Shown here: piece after piece, positions 1-6,668 of the stretch
Layout: the number at the start of each line of letters is the position of its first letter
Numbering within the stretch: the stretch's first letter is position 1
NCBI GenBank assembly: GCA_001247695.2
Contig: LGRX02009847.1
Location: forward strand, 1 to 10,812
Length of the DNA stretch: 10,812 nt
From: Cymbomonas tetramitiformis
Taxonomy: Eukaryota; Chlorophyta; Pyramimonadophyceae; Pyramimonadales; Pyramimonadaceae
Reading direction: 5' to 3'
Program-made: the position numbers and the translations under genes
The notes under the pieces: generated by a model
Database searches by the model: none
Seen by the model: only the letters and a program-made list of their open reading frames with translations
Told to the model about the DNA's origin: nothing

Positions 1-66
1 GTTGAGCTATCCCCATGCCATGCGAAATATTACACTGAAGAGTTGTCTTGCCGTGATGTCCATATG

Positions 67-124
67 TCCGAATGGAACCAAAAACCGTTCGATTTTAATC
101 GAACGGTTTTTGGTTCCATTCGGA
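67..124. repeat. 58-bp near-perfect palindrome (28-bp stem)
   Basis: Bases 67-94 pair exactly with 97-124, leaving only TT at the centre (95-96). As RNA or single-stranded DNA this would fold into a 28-bp hairpin with almost no loop. It lies about 90 bp outside the left end of the inverted-repeat element and shares no obvious sequence with it. No open frame crosses it. Its role is unknown; a fold-back terminus, a replication or recombination hairpin, or a small-RNA precursor are possibilities, none shown by the sequence. Confidence 0.9.
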
Positions 125-125
125 A

Positions 126-192
126 AGATTCACGGCCGTGAATCTAAAAGTCACGGCCGTGAATAACGACTCTTTACGCATAATGACTTTTA
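126..192. repeat. Cluster of nested palindromes with CACGGCCGTG cores
   Basis: A perfect 20-bp palindrome (126-145) is followed by a second copy of its core, TCACGGCCGTGA (151-162). A 9-bp inverted pair, TAAAAGTCA (145-153) and TGACTTTTA (184-192), encloses the second core. The cluster follows the 58-bp palindrome directly, so about 125 bp here is almost entirely self-complementary. It could be part of a larger mobile element whose left limit lies outside the window. Confidence 0.75.
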
Positions 193-212
193 TTATTTGC
201 CATCTTTGCCAC

Positions 213-248
213 AATAGACACTCACGGCGTGTTCTGCTTGAAAAAAAG
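213..248 (+). repeat. Left 36-bp terminal inverted repeat
   Basis: It begins AATAGACACTCACGG and ends GCTTGAAAAAAAG. It matches the reverse complement of 1752-1787 except at one base (T at 234 against C). Read on the plus strand with its outer flank, it gives Cys-His-Leu-Cys, then His-Asn, then a 12-residue peptide starting NRHSRR, closed by TAA at 249-251. Bases 249-251 are therefore also where the satellite array begins. Confidence 0.85.
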
Positions 249-250
249 TA

Positions 251-1322
251 AGTAACTTGAAGCCTTGAGCTTCAACTTACTGAAAGATATGTATCTTGGC
301 AGTATGTGAGCCAAGTTTCGTGCTCTAGGACGCACGGGAAGCCCTCGGCTGTTTGGCATCTTTGGGTTTGGGTGTCACGTTCGAACCCAAACCCAAAACA
401 TCTGCCTTAGAAATAGATTGCGCGTTTCGCGCAAAAGTAACTTGAAGCCTTGAGCTTCAAGTAACTCAAATATATGTATCTTGGAAGTATTCGTGCCAAG
501 TTTCGTGCTCTAGGACGCACGGGAAGCCCTCGGCTGTTTGGCATCTTTGGGTTTGGGGGTCACGTTCGAACCCAAACCCAAAACATCTGCCTTAGAAATA
601 GATTGCGCGTTTCGCGCACAAGTAACTTGAAGCCTTGAGCTTCTGGTAACTTAAATATATGTACCATGGTATTATTCGCGCCAAGTTTCGTGCGTTAGGA
701 CGCACGGGAAGCCCTCGGCTGTTTGGCATCTTTGGGTTTGGGTGTCACCTTCGAACCCAAACCCAAAGCATCTGCCTTAGAAATAGATTGCGCGTTTCGC
801 ACACAAGTAACTTGAAGCCTTGAGCTTCTGGTAACTTAAATATATGTATCTTGGCAGTATTCGTGCCAAGTTTCGTGCTCTAGGACGCACGGGAAGCCCT
901 CGGCTGTTTGGTATCTTTGGGTTTGGGTGTCACGTTCGAACCCAAACCCAAAACATCTGCCTTAGAAATAGATTGCGCGTTTCGCGCACAAGTAACTTGA
1001 AGCCTTGAGCTTCTGGTAACTCAAAGATATGTATCTTGGCAGTATTCGTGCCAAGTTTCGTGCTCTAGGACGCACGGGAAGCCCTCGGCTGTTTGGCATC
1101 TTTGGGTTTGGGTGCCACGTTCGAACCCAAACCCAAAACATCTGCCTTAGAAACAAATTGCGCGTTTCGCGCACAAGTAACTTGAAGCCTTGAGCTTCTG
1201 GTAACTTAAATATATGTACCATGGTAGTATTCGTGCCAAGTTTCGTGCGTTAGGACGCACGGGAAGCCCTCGGCTGTTTGGCATCTTTGTGTTTGGGTGT
1301 CACCTTCGAACCCAAACCCAAA
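251..1322. repeat. 185-bp tandem array, 5 full and 1 partial copy, each a chain of hairpins
   Basis: Units start AGTAACTTGAAGCC at 251, 436, 621, 806, 991 and 1176, an exact 185-bp step. The last copy diverges after about 147 bp. Each unit contains, in order: TTGAAG/CTTCAA (weaker after unit 2), CTTGGCA/TGCCAAG, CGTGC/GCACG (7 bp in units 3 and 6), AGCC/GGCT, a 13-bp stem made of TTTGGG repeats around GTTCGAAC, and TTGCGCG/CGCGCAA. Since 185 is not a multiple of 3, the open frames crossing the array are not coding. Units 3 and 6 share variants absent from 1, 2, 4 and 5. Confidence 0.95.
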
Positions 1323-1323
1323 G

Positions 1324-1369
1324 GCAAAGGCATAGGACAGTTTCGTAGATTCTGTCCCGATGCCTTTGC
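1324..1369. repeat. Two-part hairpin at the right end of the 185-bp array
   Basis: GCAAAGGCAT (1324-1333) pairs with ATGCCTTTGC (1360-1369), and inside it GGACAG (1335-1340) pairs with CTGTCC (1352-1357). It takes over exactly where the sixth satellite unit stops matching the others, so it may mark an old recombination junction or a related but different hairpin module. Confidence 0.8.
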
Positions 1370-1438
1370 AACCTCGCTTGCTAACTCATATTACAATGAA
1401 TATTCAACATTCAAGCGTTGGATACCCCACGCCAACGT

Positions 1439-1685
1439 GAAGCGCTCGGCTGATTTGTTATTTGGGTATGCGCACCCAAATGACAAAAAACGCATCTTTG
1501 AAACTCGTTAGTTTCAAAGATGCGTGGCCGATGCCTTCGTGCTTATGTGTGTTAATCCATATGAAATATTCCATGGAATAAATGTGAATATCCCGCACAA
1601 ACGGGAAGCGCTCGGCCGTTTTGTAAAATTAGGGTGCACCCAAAATACAAAACGCATCTTTGAAACTCGGAAGTTTCAAAGATGC
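1439..1685. repeat. Two diverged hairpin modules, about 165 bp apart
   Basis: Each module starts GAAGCGCTCGGC (1439-1450 and 1605-1616), close to GAAGCCCTCGGC in the 185-bp units, and ends in a strong stem: 15 bp at 1490-1504/1511-1525 and 14 bp at 1654-1667/1672-1685. Between these lie TTTGGGT/ACCCAAA (1461-1480), a 14-bp palindrome at 1567-1580, and CGTTTTGT/ACAAAACG (1617-1624/1647-1654) enclosing GGGTGCACCC. The sequences differ from the satellite, but the string-of-hairpins layout is the same. Confidence 0.75.
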
Positions 1686-1751
1686 TTGCCGGTCGCGTGC
1701 AGCGGTAAAAGGCAAGTCAAAGGGTTTAGAATCTAGAAGAAGTACAGGGGC

Positions 1752-1787
1752 CTTTTTTTCAAGCAGGACACGCCGTGAGTGTCTATT
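1752..1787 (-). repeat. Right 36-bp terminal inverted repeat
   Basis: This is the partner of 213-248. On the minus strand it lies in an open frame (1629-1928) whose flank reads Cys-Leu-Ala-Cys shortly before the same NRHSRR peptide found at the left end. Both arms are therefore preceded by a CxxC when read inward, although the flanking nucleotides are only loosely alike. Confidence 0.85.
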
Positions 1788-2430
1788 ACAACGGCGCCCA
1801 CCATTATCACAAGCGAGACAAACCTTCTTAAAGCTTTTTGGAGGCTTCCTCATGATGGCACCAGCGGGAACGAGAGCGTTTGACCTGCGTGTGCACATTA
1901 TTTGAACAGGAGTCGTGAAAAGGACCACCGGTCATAGCCGGATGACATCAAGAAAACTTATTCTAAATTAAGGATGAAAACGGGTTATTCTAAGATTAAG
2001 AAAACTTATTCTATATTAATTATTTTTCCGTAATACCGTCGATATACATTATTATCTTTGCGAGGCATGTTGTCTTTTAACGGTGCAAGACATATTGTTG
2101 TATGATGTTACGCAGCAACAACAACTCCAGTCCAGGATGGGGCACTCCCCTAGCCTTTTCCCGCTATGTTACAACCTCGTTTTTCTATGAAGGCTTGTTG
2201 GAGAGGTAAACATTAATCTTCCCTTCTACTGTACACACTGCGCAAGTTCTTAAACAAACACTGATTGACTCAATCGGCACCTGACATGATATGATGGATT
2301 ATATACTTGCTATGTGCTTGCATATGGCATCGCCGCAATCTATTCTCACAAGATTAACAGGGATTGTCATATGGTAGCACCCCCATGAATTTCACAATGA
2401 CACACAGAGCTTTACATCCACTGAAAGCAT
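1788..2430. other. Gene-free stretch, AT-rich in part
   Basis: I see no supportable gene. Short open frames are present but have neither usable starts nor splice partners. Around 1945-2030 the DNA is AT-rich and holds a 16-bp direct repeat. The remainder is unremarkable. Confidence 0.6.
1950..2013 (+). repeat. 16-bp direct repeat, 48 bp apart
   Basis: AAGAAAACTTATTCTA occurs at 1950-1965 and again at 1998-2013, with a partial related sequence (GGTTATTCTAAG) between them. It may be the remnant of a short AT-rich tandem repeat. Confidence 0.7.
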
Positions 2431-2607
2431 TCATCCATGAAAGCTTCCGCTTGCCGTGTTTCTATGGTGGGCCTCTGTGTGGGCTTCTGTCATTTCGGGT
2501 GCCCCTGGATAACCACCTATGGCATACATTGCCGGGTTCCCGGAAGGATCTGCCACGATGCCATAGTCCATCAAAGGCTGTGTTTCCAGCTCCGCATCAT
2601 GCTCCAT
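2431..2607 (-). CDS. Small coding candidate, 58 residues, weakly Kelch-like
   Basis: The minus-strand frame runs from ATG at 2607 to TGA at 2431. The ATG directly follows TTTTCCTTAG, so 2607 may be the first base of an exon and not a true start. The product is acidic at its N-terminus and carries MDYGIVADPSG followed by MYAIGGYPG at about residues 13-35. The phrase YAIGG recalls the glycine pair of a Kelch blade, but one blade is not enough to assign the family. The C-terminal part is His/Thr-rich (EAHTEAHHR). If it is an internal exon, AC|GGCAAG near 2458 could be a GC-type donor. No function can be assigned, and a chance frame is possible. Confidence 0.25.
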   Translation of the reverse strand: MEHDAELETQPLMDYGIVADPSGNPAMYAIGGYPGAPEMTEAHTEAHHRNTASGSFHG

Positions 2608-2748
2608 CTAAGGAAAACCTCCCCAACCACTGCATCTCAGACAGCCGGCAGGCCTAAGGGAGAGCCCAGGAATAAATGCAACGAAAATGCAAGCTCGCTC
2701 CACAACCCTAGCTCAATTCAAGAATCACTCAGGTTATATGCGAGGCAT

Positions 2749-2958
2749 CTAAGGGGACGTCTGTTCTCTGAAGCTTGACGCTAGAATGCGAGGAGTGGCC
2801 TGCACAGGGGAAGCCATTTCTTGGGATACTTGTAGCGGTCGCATGACGGGTTGGATTGAGGCCATGCAACGTCGGCATCAGCTCACCACGAAGTCTGGAA
2901 AGGTGCACACGCCCTTCTCCACATAGTCCCACAGGAACTCCACGCGGGAAATGTACTC
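2749..2958 (-). CDS. Two-exon coding candidate, 3' part of an unknown gene
   Basis: Exon 2958-2887 follows the acceptor CTGCAG and stops at the donor GTGAGC. It encodes 24 residues including EYISRVEFLWDYVEKG and CTFPDF. Its codons are mostly purine-first and end in G or C, as expected of coding DNA. An 87-nt gap (2886-2800) ends in CCCCTGTGCAG, and the next exon (2799-2749) continues in phase for 16 codons to TAG. The 5' end is not visible: the frame is open upstream of 2958 to a TGA but has no ATG. I do not recognise the protein. The separate candidate at 2431-2607 lies downstream on the same strand and could belong to the same transcript only if the TAG is skipped. Confidence 0.3.
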
Positions 2959-3953
2959 CTGCAGAACCCCAGAACCCCCAATCCAAGTTTGATGTGGGCA
3001 ATGCACGAAACAGGGTGCAATGATACCCCTTCAAACCAGAAGAGGAGTGCATGCAGCCTACCTCATATGATCACGTCATACAAGACGGCCGCGAAGCTCA
3101 AGTACGAGTCCCACACTACGCCTCACCGATCATTCATCATCATGGCGATGCACATTGCGCATCACCATATCATGTGGCCCTGGTTCAGTCTCGTTATGCC
3201 AGCAGAGCTAGAGTGTCTCGGCGCTAGTGTCAATTTGGTCTTATGAGCGATGTGAAAGTAGCAGCGATAATGCGAGGCCGGAGCCGTGCTTATGAGCTAC
3301 CCATGTCGTCGCTGTGCGAAGCTTATATCGATAACTCATCAGAGTATGATGCATCATGCATGAGCCGCAATAATTTAAGGGAGGCAATTGCTGAACGCCG
3401 AGCTGAGCTCTGCAGATTTCTTGAACACGCAACCTACTAAAGAGCATCGCAAATATGCATGCGCACACACCAGTTTGTCCCAGAAGCCTCCAGTCGCCCA
3501 TGGGCCCATGACTCTGCCAACAGTCCACCCCCTCATCGCCCCTCCCTCCCTTCTCAGAACGCCATAAGAGCCTTTTTGAAGTCTGTTCACAATCCAGGCC
3601 TGGTTCTGCAACTGGGCGGTGGTATTACACGCCCCGATGACCGGTGTTTTTCGATTGGCCGGTTTCAAATTCATGTGGTGTGCGAATATCGGTTCAGATT
3701 TAAATCCCAGTGGCGCATATTCATAGGGCCTTAAGTCTCACGGATTGGGTTGTGAATCCACCAATCAAACTGCATGGAAGCATGCGCAGGTTTTGAAGCA
3801 CACATGAGTTGCTGCACCCAGACCCCAAGTGCAAGACTTATGCACTTACTGAAGGGGGCTTGATTGGGCCCAAGTGCCAGAACGCACCGCAGCAGCAGCC
3901 GGAGCCAGAGCGCTGGGTGCACAACATAAAACCTCTGCGCAGCCCCATTCATT
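2959..3953. other. No confident gene; weak open frames only
   Basis: A 65-codon plus-strand frame (3243-3440, ATG to TAA) has a helix-like C-terminus (REAIAERRAELCRFLEH), but nothing around it supports expression. On the plus strand a good acceptor tract (CCCTCCCTTCTCAG, ending at 3557) is followed by an open frame, yet the opposite strand reads equally well there. I could not settle a strand for either. Confidence 0.4.
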
Positions 3954-3960
3954 GCACACC

Positions 3961-4350
3961 ACCTCTGAGTGTTGAAGGACTGGCAAATTCAAGTCACAAC
4001 ACCTCTGAGTGTTGAAAGACTGCCGTAATTAAGTCACAACACCTCTGAGTGTTGAAGGACTGCCGTAATTAAGTCACAACACCTCTGAGTGTTGAAGGAC
4101 TGCCGTAATTAAGTCACAACACCTCTGAGTGTTGAAGGACTGCCGTAATTAAGTCATAACACCTCTGAGTGTTGAAGGACTGCCGTAATTAAGTCACAAC
4201 ACCTCTGAGTGTTGAAGGACTGCCGTAATTAAGTCATAACAGCCCTGAGTGTCGTAGGATAGCGTATTCAGTGCACAACACGTCACAGTGTCGGACAAGT
4301 GGCGTATTCAGTGTACACCACTTCTCAGTGTTAGAGAAGTGGCGTTCTCC
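3961..4350. repeat. 40-bp minisatellite, about 10 copies
   Basis: Units start ACCTCTGAGTGTTGAAGG at 3961, 4001, 4041, 4081, 4121, 4161 and 4201. Three diverged copies follow at about 4241, 4280 and 4320. The middle copies (4041-4240) are nearly identical, varying mainly at one C/T (CACAAC or CATAAC), while both edges are decayed, as unequal crossing over predicts. Each good unit can fold CAACAC/GTGTTG around CTCTGA. The last copy has a different and stronger stem, CCACTTCTC/GAGAAGTGG (4318-4342). The units abut without spacers. Confidence 0.95.
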
Positions 4351-4391
4351 CACCGGTACGACACATGCATTTGATCTTTCAGTAGCCTCGG

Positions 4392-4690
4392 GCACAACAA
4401 AGATAGCAAAGGCCTTGAGTTAGCCCTGTTAATGGGCACGCTCAGTGGCATGGCAAAGGTAGTAACGACCTCCAATGAGTCCGGACGCATGCCTGTCTCG
4501 CGACAAAGGTAGCAAAGGCCTCGAATATGACCATGTCATGGACAAGAAGGCGGCAAGGCAGGGGTAGCACAGGCCTCTAGCTTGCCTAGGTTCCGGGCGT
4601 AATGATGGCAAGGCAGAGGTGGAAAAATCCTCCATTCGGCCCAAGTAATGCGCATGAAAGCAGAGCAGGGGTAGCACAGAGTGAGCTTGC
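4392..4690. repeat. Degenerate tandem repeat of about 55 bp, six copies
   Basis: The core GGCAAAGGTAGCAAAGGCC recurs with changes. Its AGGTAG-like centre lies near 4401, 4457, 4507, 4562, 4617 and 4669, giving steps of 50-56 bp. It begins about 40 bp after the 40-bp minisatellite. Minus-strand open frames crossing it read a repeated CYPC-like phrase, which reflects the repeat itself. The uneven step argues against a coding repeat. Confidence 0.75.
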
Positions 4691-4846
4691 GTGGAGAGTG
4701 TACACGCGCTTCTGAGCATATACACGTAGAGACTTGAGGAGCGCTAGAGGATCCAGCCGCCACATCAAGTAAATCACAAATGGGTCTTGCTCGGTGTCCA
4801 ATCACGCATGCCATGCAAAATGCACAAGACCGTGATTCAACCCCAG

Positions 4847-5235
4847 TCATTTAGGCAAGTGAAGGATTTGCCCACACCCGTTACCTGTATCCGCCCGGTG
4901 AGTCATGGACCTAGCCAGAATAAGCCTGAACACTGCCGTACCAGCCGCACCACAAAAGCGAAAGACACCCCAAGCAAGGCTGCCCAACAACCAATGCAAC
5001 AACGAAAATGTACTGGTCGAACAACTGCATCCCCAACACTCTTTCCTCCCGCACAACAGATGCGTTATCCGTACATGCGGTGATAATCGGAGCATATACA
5101 TGCGTACCTAAGAGAGAACCAATCTGTTCGGCCCTTGCGTTGTGCCTCCGATGCGCATACCTTCATTCGATCCTTAAACTTTGCGGGGATTTCCTCGTAC
5201 TCAGCGCGAATCCATCTGACACCTGGATGGTTTTC
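4847..5235 (-). CDS. Two-exon coding candidate, unknown protein with a hydrophobic C-terminal half
   Basis: Exon 5235-5161 follows GAGCTCACAG and ends ATGAAG|GTATGC. It encodes 25 residues that read like a real protein (HPGVRWIRAEYEEIPAKFK). A 53-nt gap (5160-5108) ends GGTTCTCTCTTAG and the frame resumes in phase at 5107, open for 86 codons to TGA at 4847. The second part is Cys-rich (a CWGCSC phrase), then strongly hydrophobic over about 35 residues (HWLLGSLAWGVF), which could be a membrane segment. The frame is open a little upstream of 5235 without an ATG, so the start is missing. I do not recognise a family. The first exon is more convincing than the second, which may partly be chance. 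Confidence 0.3.
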
Positions 5236-5263
5236 CTGTGAGCTCACGCTCCAACCAAATCAC

Positions 5264-5330
5264 CGGAGTTTCTTGCCGTTTGGAATTACTGCTACATGTT
5301 GAGTGTTGAGTTACGTGGCATGAAACTCCG
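5264..5330. repeat. 14-bp inverted repeat with a 39-bp loop
   Basis: CGGAGTTTCTTGCC (5264-5277) is complementary to GGCATGAAACTCCG (5317-5330) with one mismatch. The loop contains a small duplication of GAGTGTTGAG. It lies between two minus-strand gene candidates, and so in a 3'/5' flank or an intron. It could be an RNA hairpin or a small inverted-repeat remnant. Confidence 0.6.
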
Positions 5331-5454
5331 TTCAAGTGGGTTTCGTGCTTATCCGTTCAAAAGCGTGTCGTGTTGACAAAGTGCATCCTAGCTGGGGATG
5401 CCATATAAAGCGATCCAGCTGGCTTATAGAAGCTTGCCTTCCTGGTTGCGAATC

Positions 5455-5812
5455 TCAGGAGGGTGAGTCTACTGCCTTTTGGAGCAATCGCTTGCGTGGT
5501 TCCAAGAATGAAAAGGACAAGCCGCCTGGGTTTAGGATCTGGCAGAGAAGTGGGAGAAGCAGCATGACGAGGTCATCCTCATTCAACAAAGCTTTGACTC
5601 ACCTGCCAGGAGGTTTCACTGTGGGTGTATACGACGACAAAGTCGCCCTCGTCTGCCACCTTGTGTACCTCGCGGAAGATGAACCTGAAGGTCGCATATC
5701 GCGCGCCCCGCGACTCCCTTGAGCCCTCGAGGCCCCGCGCTATCTCCATGTGCTCCACGCTCCCTTTTGGCGCCGCCGGACTTAAAACTGATTTCCAATC
5801 GGAATACAACAC
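5455..5812 (-). CDS. SnoaL/NTF2-like protein fragment, two exons
   Basis: The minus-strand frame is open from ATG at 5812 through 5603, where TGGCAG|GTGAGT is a consensus donor. A 64-nt intron (5602-5539) ends in the pyrimidine tract TTCTCCCACTTCTCTGCCAG. The second exon (5538-5455) continues in phase for 27 codons to TGA, giving 97 residues. The phrase EVHKVADEGDFVVVYTHSE, at about residues 48-66, resembles the strand of SnoaL-like NTF2 folds whose usual form is a hydrophobic stretch, EGD, V-V-H and a second histidine. GLEG upstream sits where that family often has a DG-containing loop. The protein is shorter than the usual 120-140 residues, and the expected C-terminal segment (FR..GKI.EHWD) is absent, so it is truncated, diverged or mis-modelled. 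An acceptor CCTTCAG at about 5681 offers another start to the exon. The plus strand is also open here, but its purine-rich phrase mirrors the intron's pyrimidine tract. Confidence 0.4.
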
Positions 5813-5915
5813 TTAAGAAGCTCATTTTAGGTGTGGGGTGGCAGCCACGGCCGGCAGCACAACTTTCGACGCAGGAAGTGGAAGGGGAAAGCGGAACGCA
5901 GGTAGGTACAGGTAG

Positions 5916-6125
5916 TCACACTACCTTGCAGCGTTTGATGCAGAGTGTGCGAACTACAGTGCAAAATCAAATTGCGGCCGGGCCTTCTCGAAAGAAATTG
6001 CTGAAGGAAGAGTGAACCTCCCGGCGTTCCAGGGTTTAGGGGTTGGAAGAGAGCACGGGAGTCTGACCATTTTATCCGTTCCAGGTCTTGGCCTTGAGCT
6101 GGTAGGTGTCGGCCGACAATCCAGA
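5916..6125 (+). other. Unresolved plus-strand open frame, possible exon
   Basis: After a possible acceptor (CTACCTTGCAG, ending at 5931) a plus-strand frame is open to TAA at 6126. It includes CANYSAKSNCGRAFSKE and GRVNLPAFQ, with candidate donors GTTCCAG|GTCTTG and GAGCTG|GTAGGT. A second plus-strand frame through the same bases ends at TGA 6015 (PSRKKLLKEE), and a minus-strand frame is open as well. All three read passably, so I give no gene call. It may be an exon of an unknown gene or non-coding. Confidence 0.15.
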
Positions 6126-6250
6126 TAATCGCTCTGCCTAACTTGTCCTGCCCTGAAAACCCTAAATCCTGAAGGATTCAGATACAACTTCGACAAGAAA
6201 GAGAACGGCTATCTCAAAAACGGTTTGATAGGGTATCCGTTACATTCTCT

Positions 6251-6391
6251 GTGCAATATACTGAAACGTGCACAAGTATACATAGGATGCTAGTCATTTT
6301 CCTTACCAAGCCATAAACTCACACGTGACGTGACGCTCTGAGGGCATTCAGATTCCCTTCCTCAGGGAAAGCCATTCTCAGTATATTGCAC
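6251..6391. repeat. 14-bp inverted repeat, 141 bp end to end
   Basis: GTGCAATATACTGA (6251-6264) is the exact reverse complement of 6378-6391. CATTCTC precedes the left arm (6244-6250, as TACATTCTCT) and also occurs beside the right arm (6373-6379). The interior contains TGACGTG (6326-6332) and a 6-bp hairpin TTCCCT/AGGGAA. Size and layout would fit a tiny MITE, but the arms are short. It overlaps the 3' end of the proposed gene at 6362-6668. Confidence 0.55.
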
Positions 6392-6668
6392 TGGCAGTAG
6401 CCACCAGCGGGCCATGTGTGCAAAAAGCTGCCCTATATTTCACGTCAGCACGTGTCGCGGAAAGCGAAGTTTTACCGCTTGTTTTGATCAGGTCAAGTGC
6501 CTCGAGGTCCGAGTAGTCAGCTATGTATGCCTCCATAGCTTTGCGAGCAAAGGCGTTCTCCTGTTGCAGGTTGAAGTGCCGGGCAAGCAGGGATCAGAAC
6601 TCTCGGCGTTCCAACATCTCATTCGTCACCACTGAAAATAAGGCCGGTTCTTGTTTTGCGGCAAACAT
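6362..6668 (-). CDS. Three-exon coding candidate, unknown protein
   Basis: Starting at ATG 6668, exon 1 (6668-6630) and exon 2 (6560-6476) join in phase across a 69-nt gap that begins GTGACG and ends CAACAG. Exon 2 encodes 28 residues with a helical, protein-like pattern (FARKAMEAYIADYSDLEALD). Its donor G|GTAAAA is followed after 43 nt by GAAATATAG, with CTGAC 13 nt upstream as a possible branch site. Exon 3 (6432-6362) then runs in phase to TGA, for 64 residues in all. Without the first intron the same frame also reads well (MLERREF, then LARHFNLQQ) but contains TGA at 6596-6594, so a decayed gene is the alternative. No family is recognised. Confidence 0.3.

Larger units (their letters stand above)
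213..1787. mobile_element. Candidate non-autonomous inverted-repeat element carrying a hairpin satellite array
   Basis: The outer limits are 36-bp terminal inverted repeats matching at 35 of 36 positions. Between them lie the 185-bp tandem array (251-1322) and further hairpins (1324-1685). No open frame inside resembles a transposase, so any movement would need enzymes supplied elsewhere. The dinucleotide AC stands just outside both ends, but this is too short to call a target-site duplication. Size and layout resemble a large MITE or a fold-back element with internal tandem repeats. The alternative is a locally inverted duplication that is not a transposon. Confidence 0.5.

Noticed and set aside
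340..400. GTTCGAACC in each satellite unit as a Pol III B box (tRNA-derived SINE)
   Set aside because: It lies in the loop of a 13-bp hairpin and is itself a palindrome. No A box or tRNA-like fold is present at the right distance.
962..1222. 86-codon minus-strand frame with an internally repeated peptide
   Set aside because: It is a translation of the 185-bp satellite, whose period is not a multiple of three.
2104..2118. GATGTTACGCAGCA, identical to a motif upstream of integron resistance cassettes
   Set aside because: The match is about 14 bp with no cassette, integrase or further similarity; taken as coincidence.
3961..4240. Possible CRISPR array
   Set aside because: The 40-bp units abut directly with no unique spacers, and the context is eukaryotic.
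5535..5610. Plus-strand frame reading DLAEKWEKQHDEVILIQQ, at first sight a good exon
   Set aside because: Its purine-rich run is the complement of the pyrimidine tract of a well-formed minus-strand intron (5602-5539), so the protein-like look is explained by that.
6030..6050. GGGTTTAGGGG as an interstitial plant-type telomere repeat
   Set aside because: There is only one and a half units, not a tandem run.
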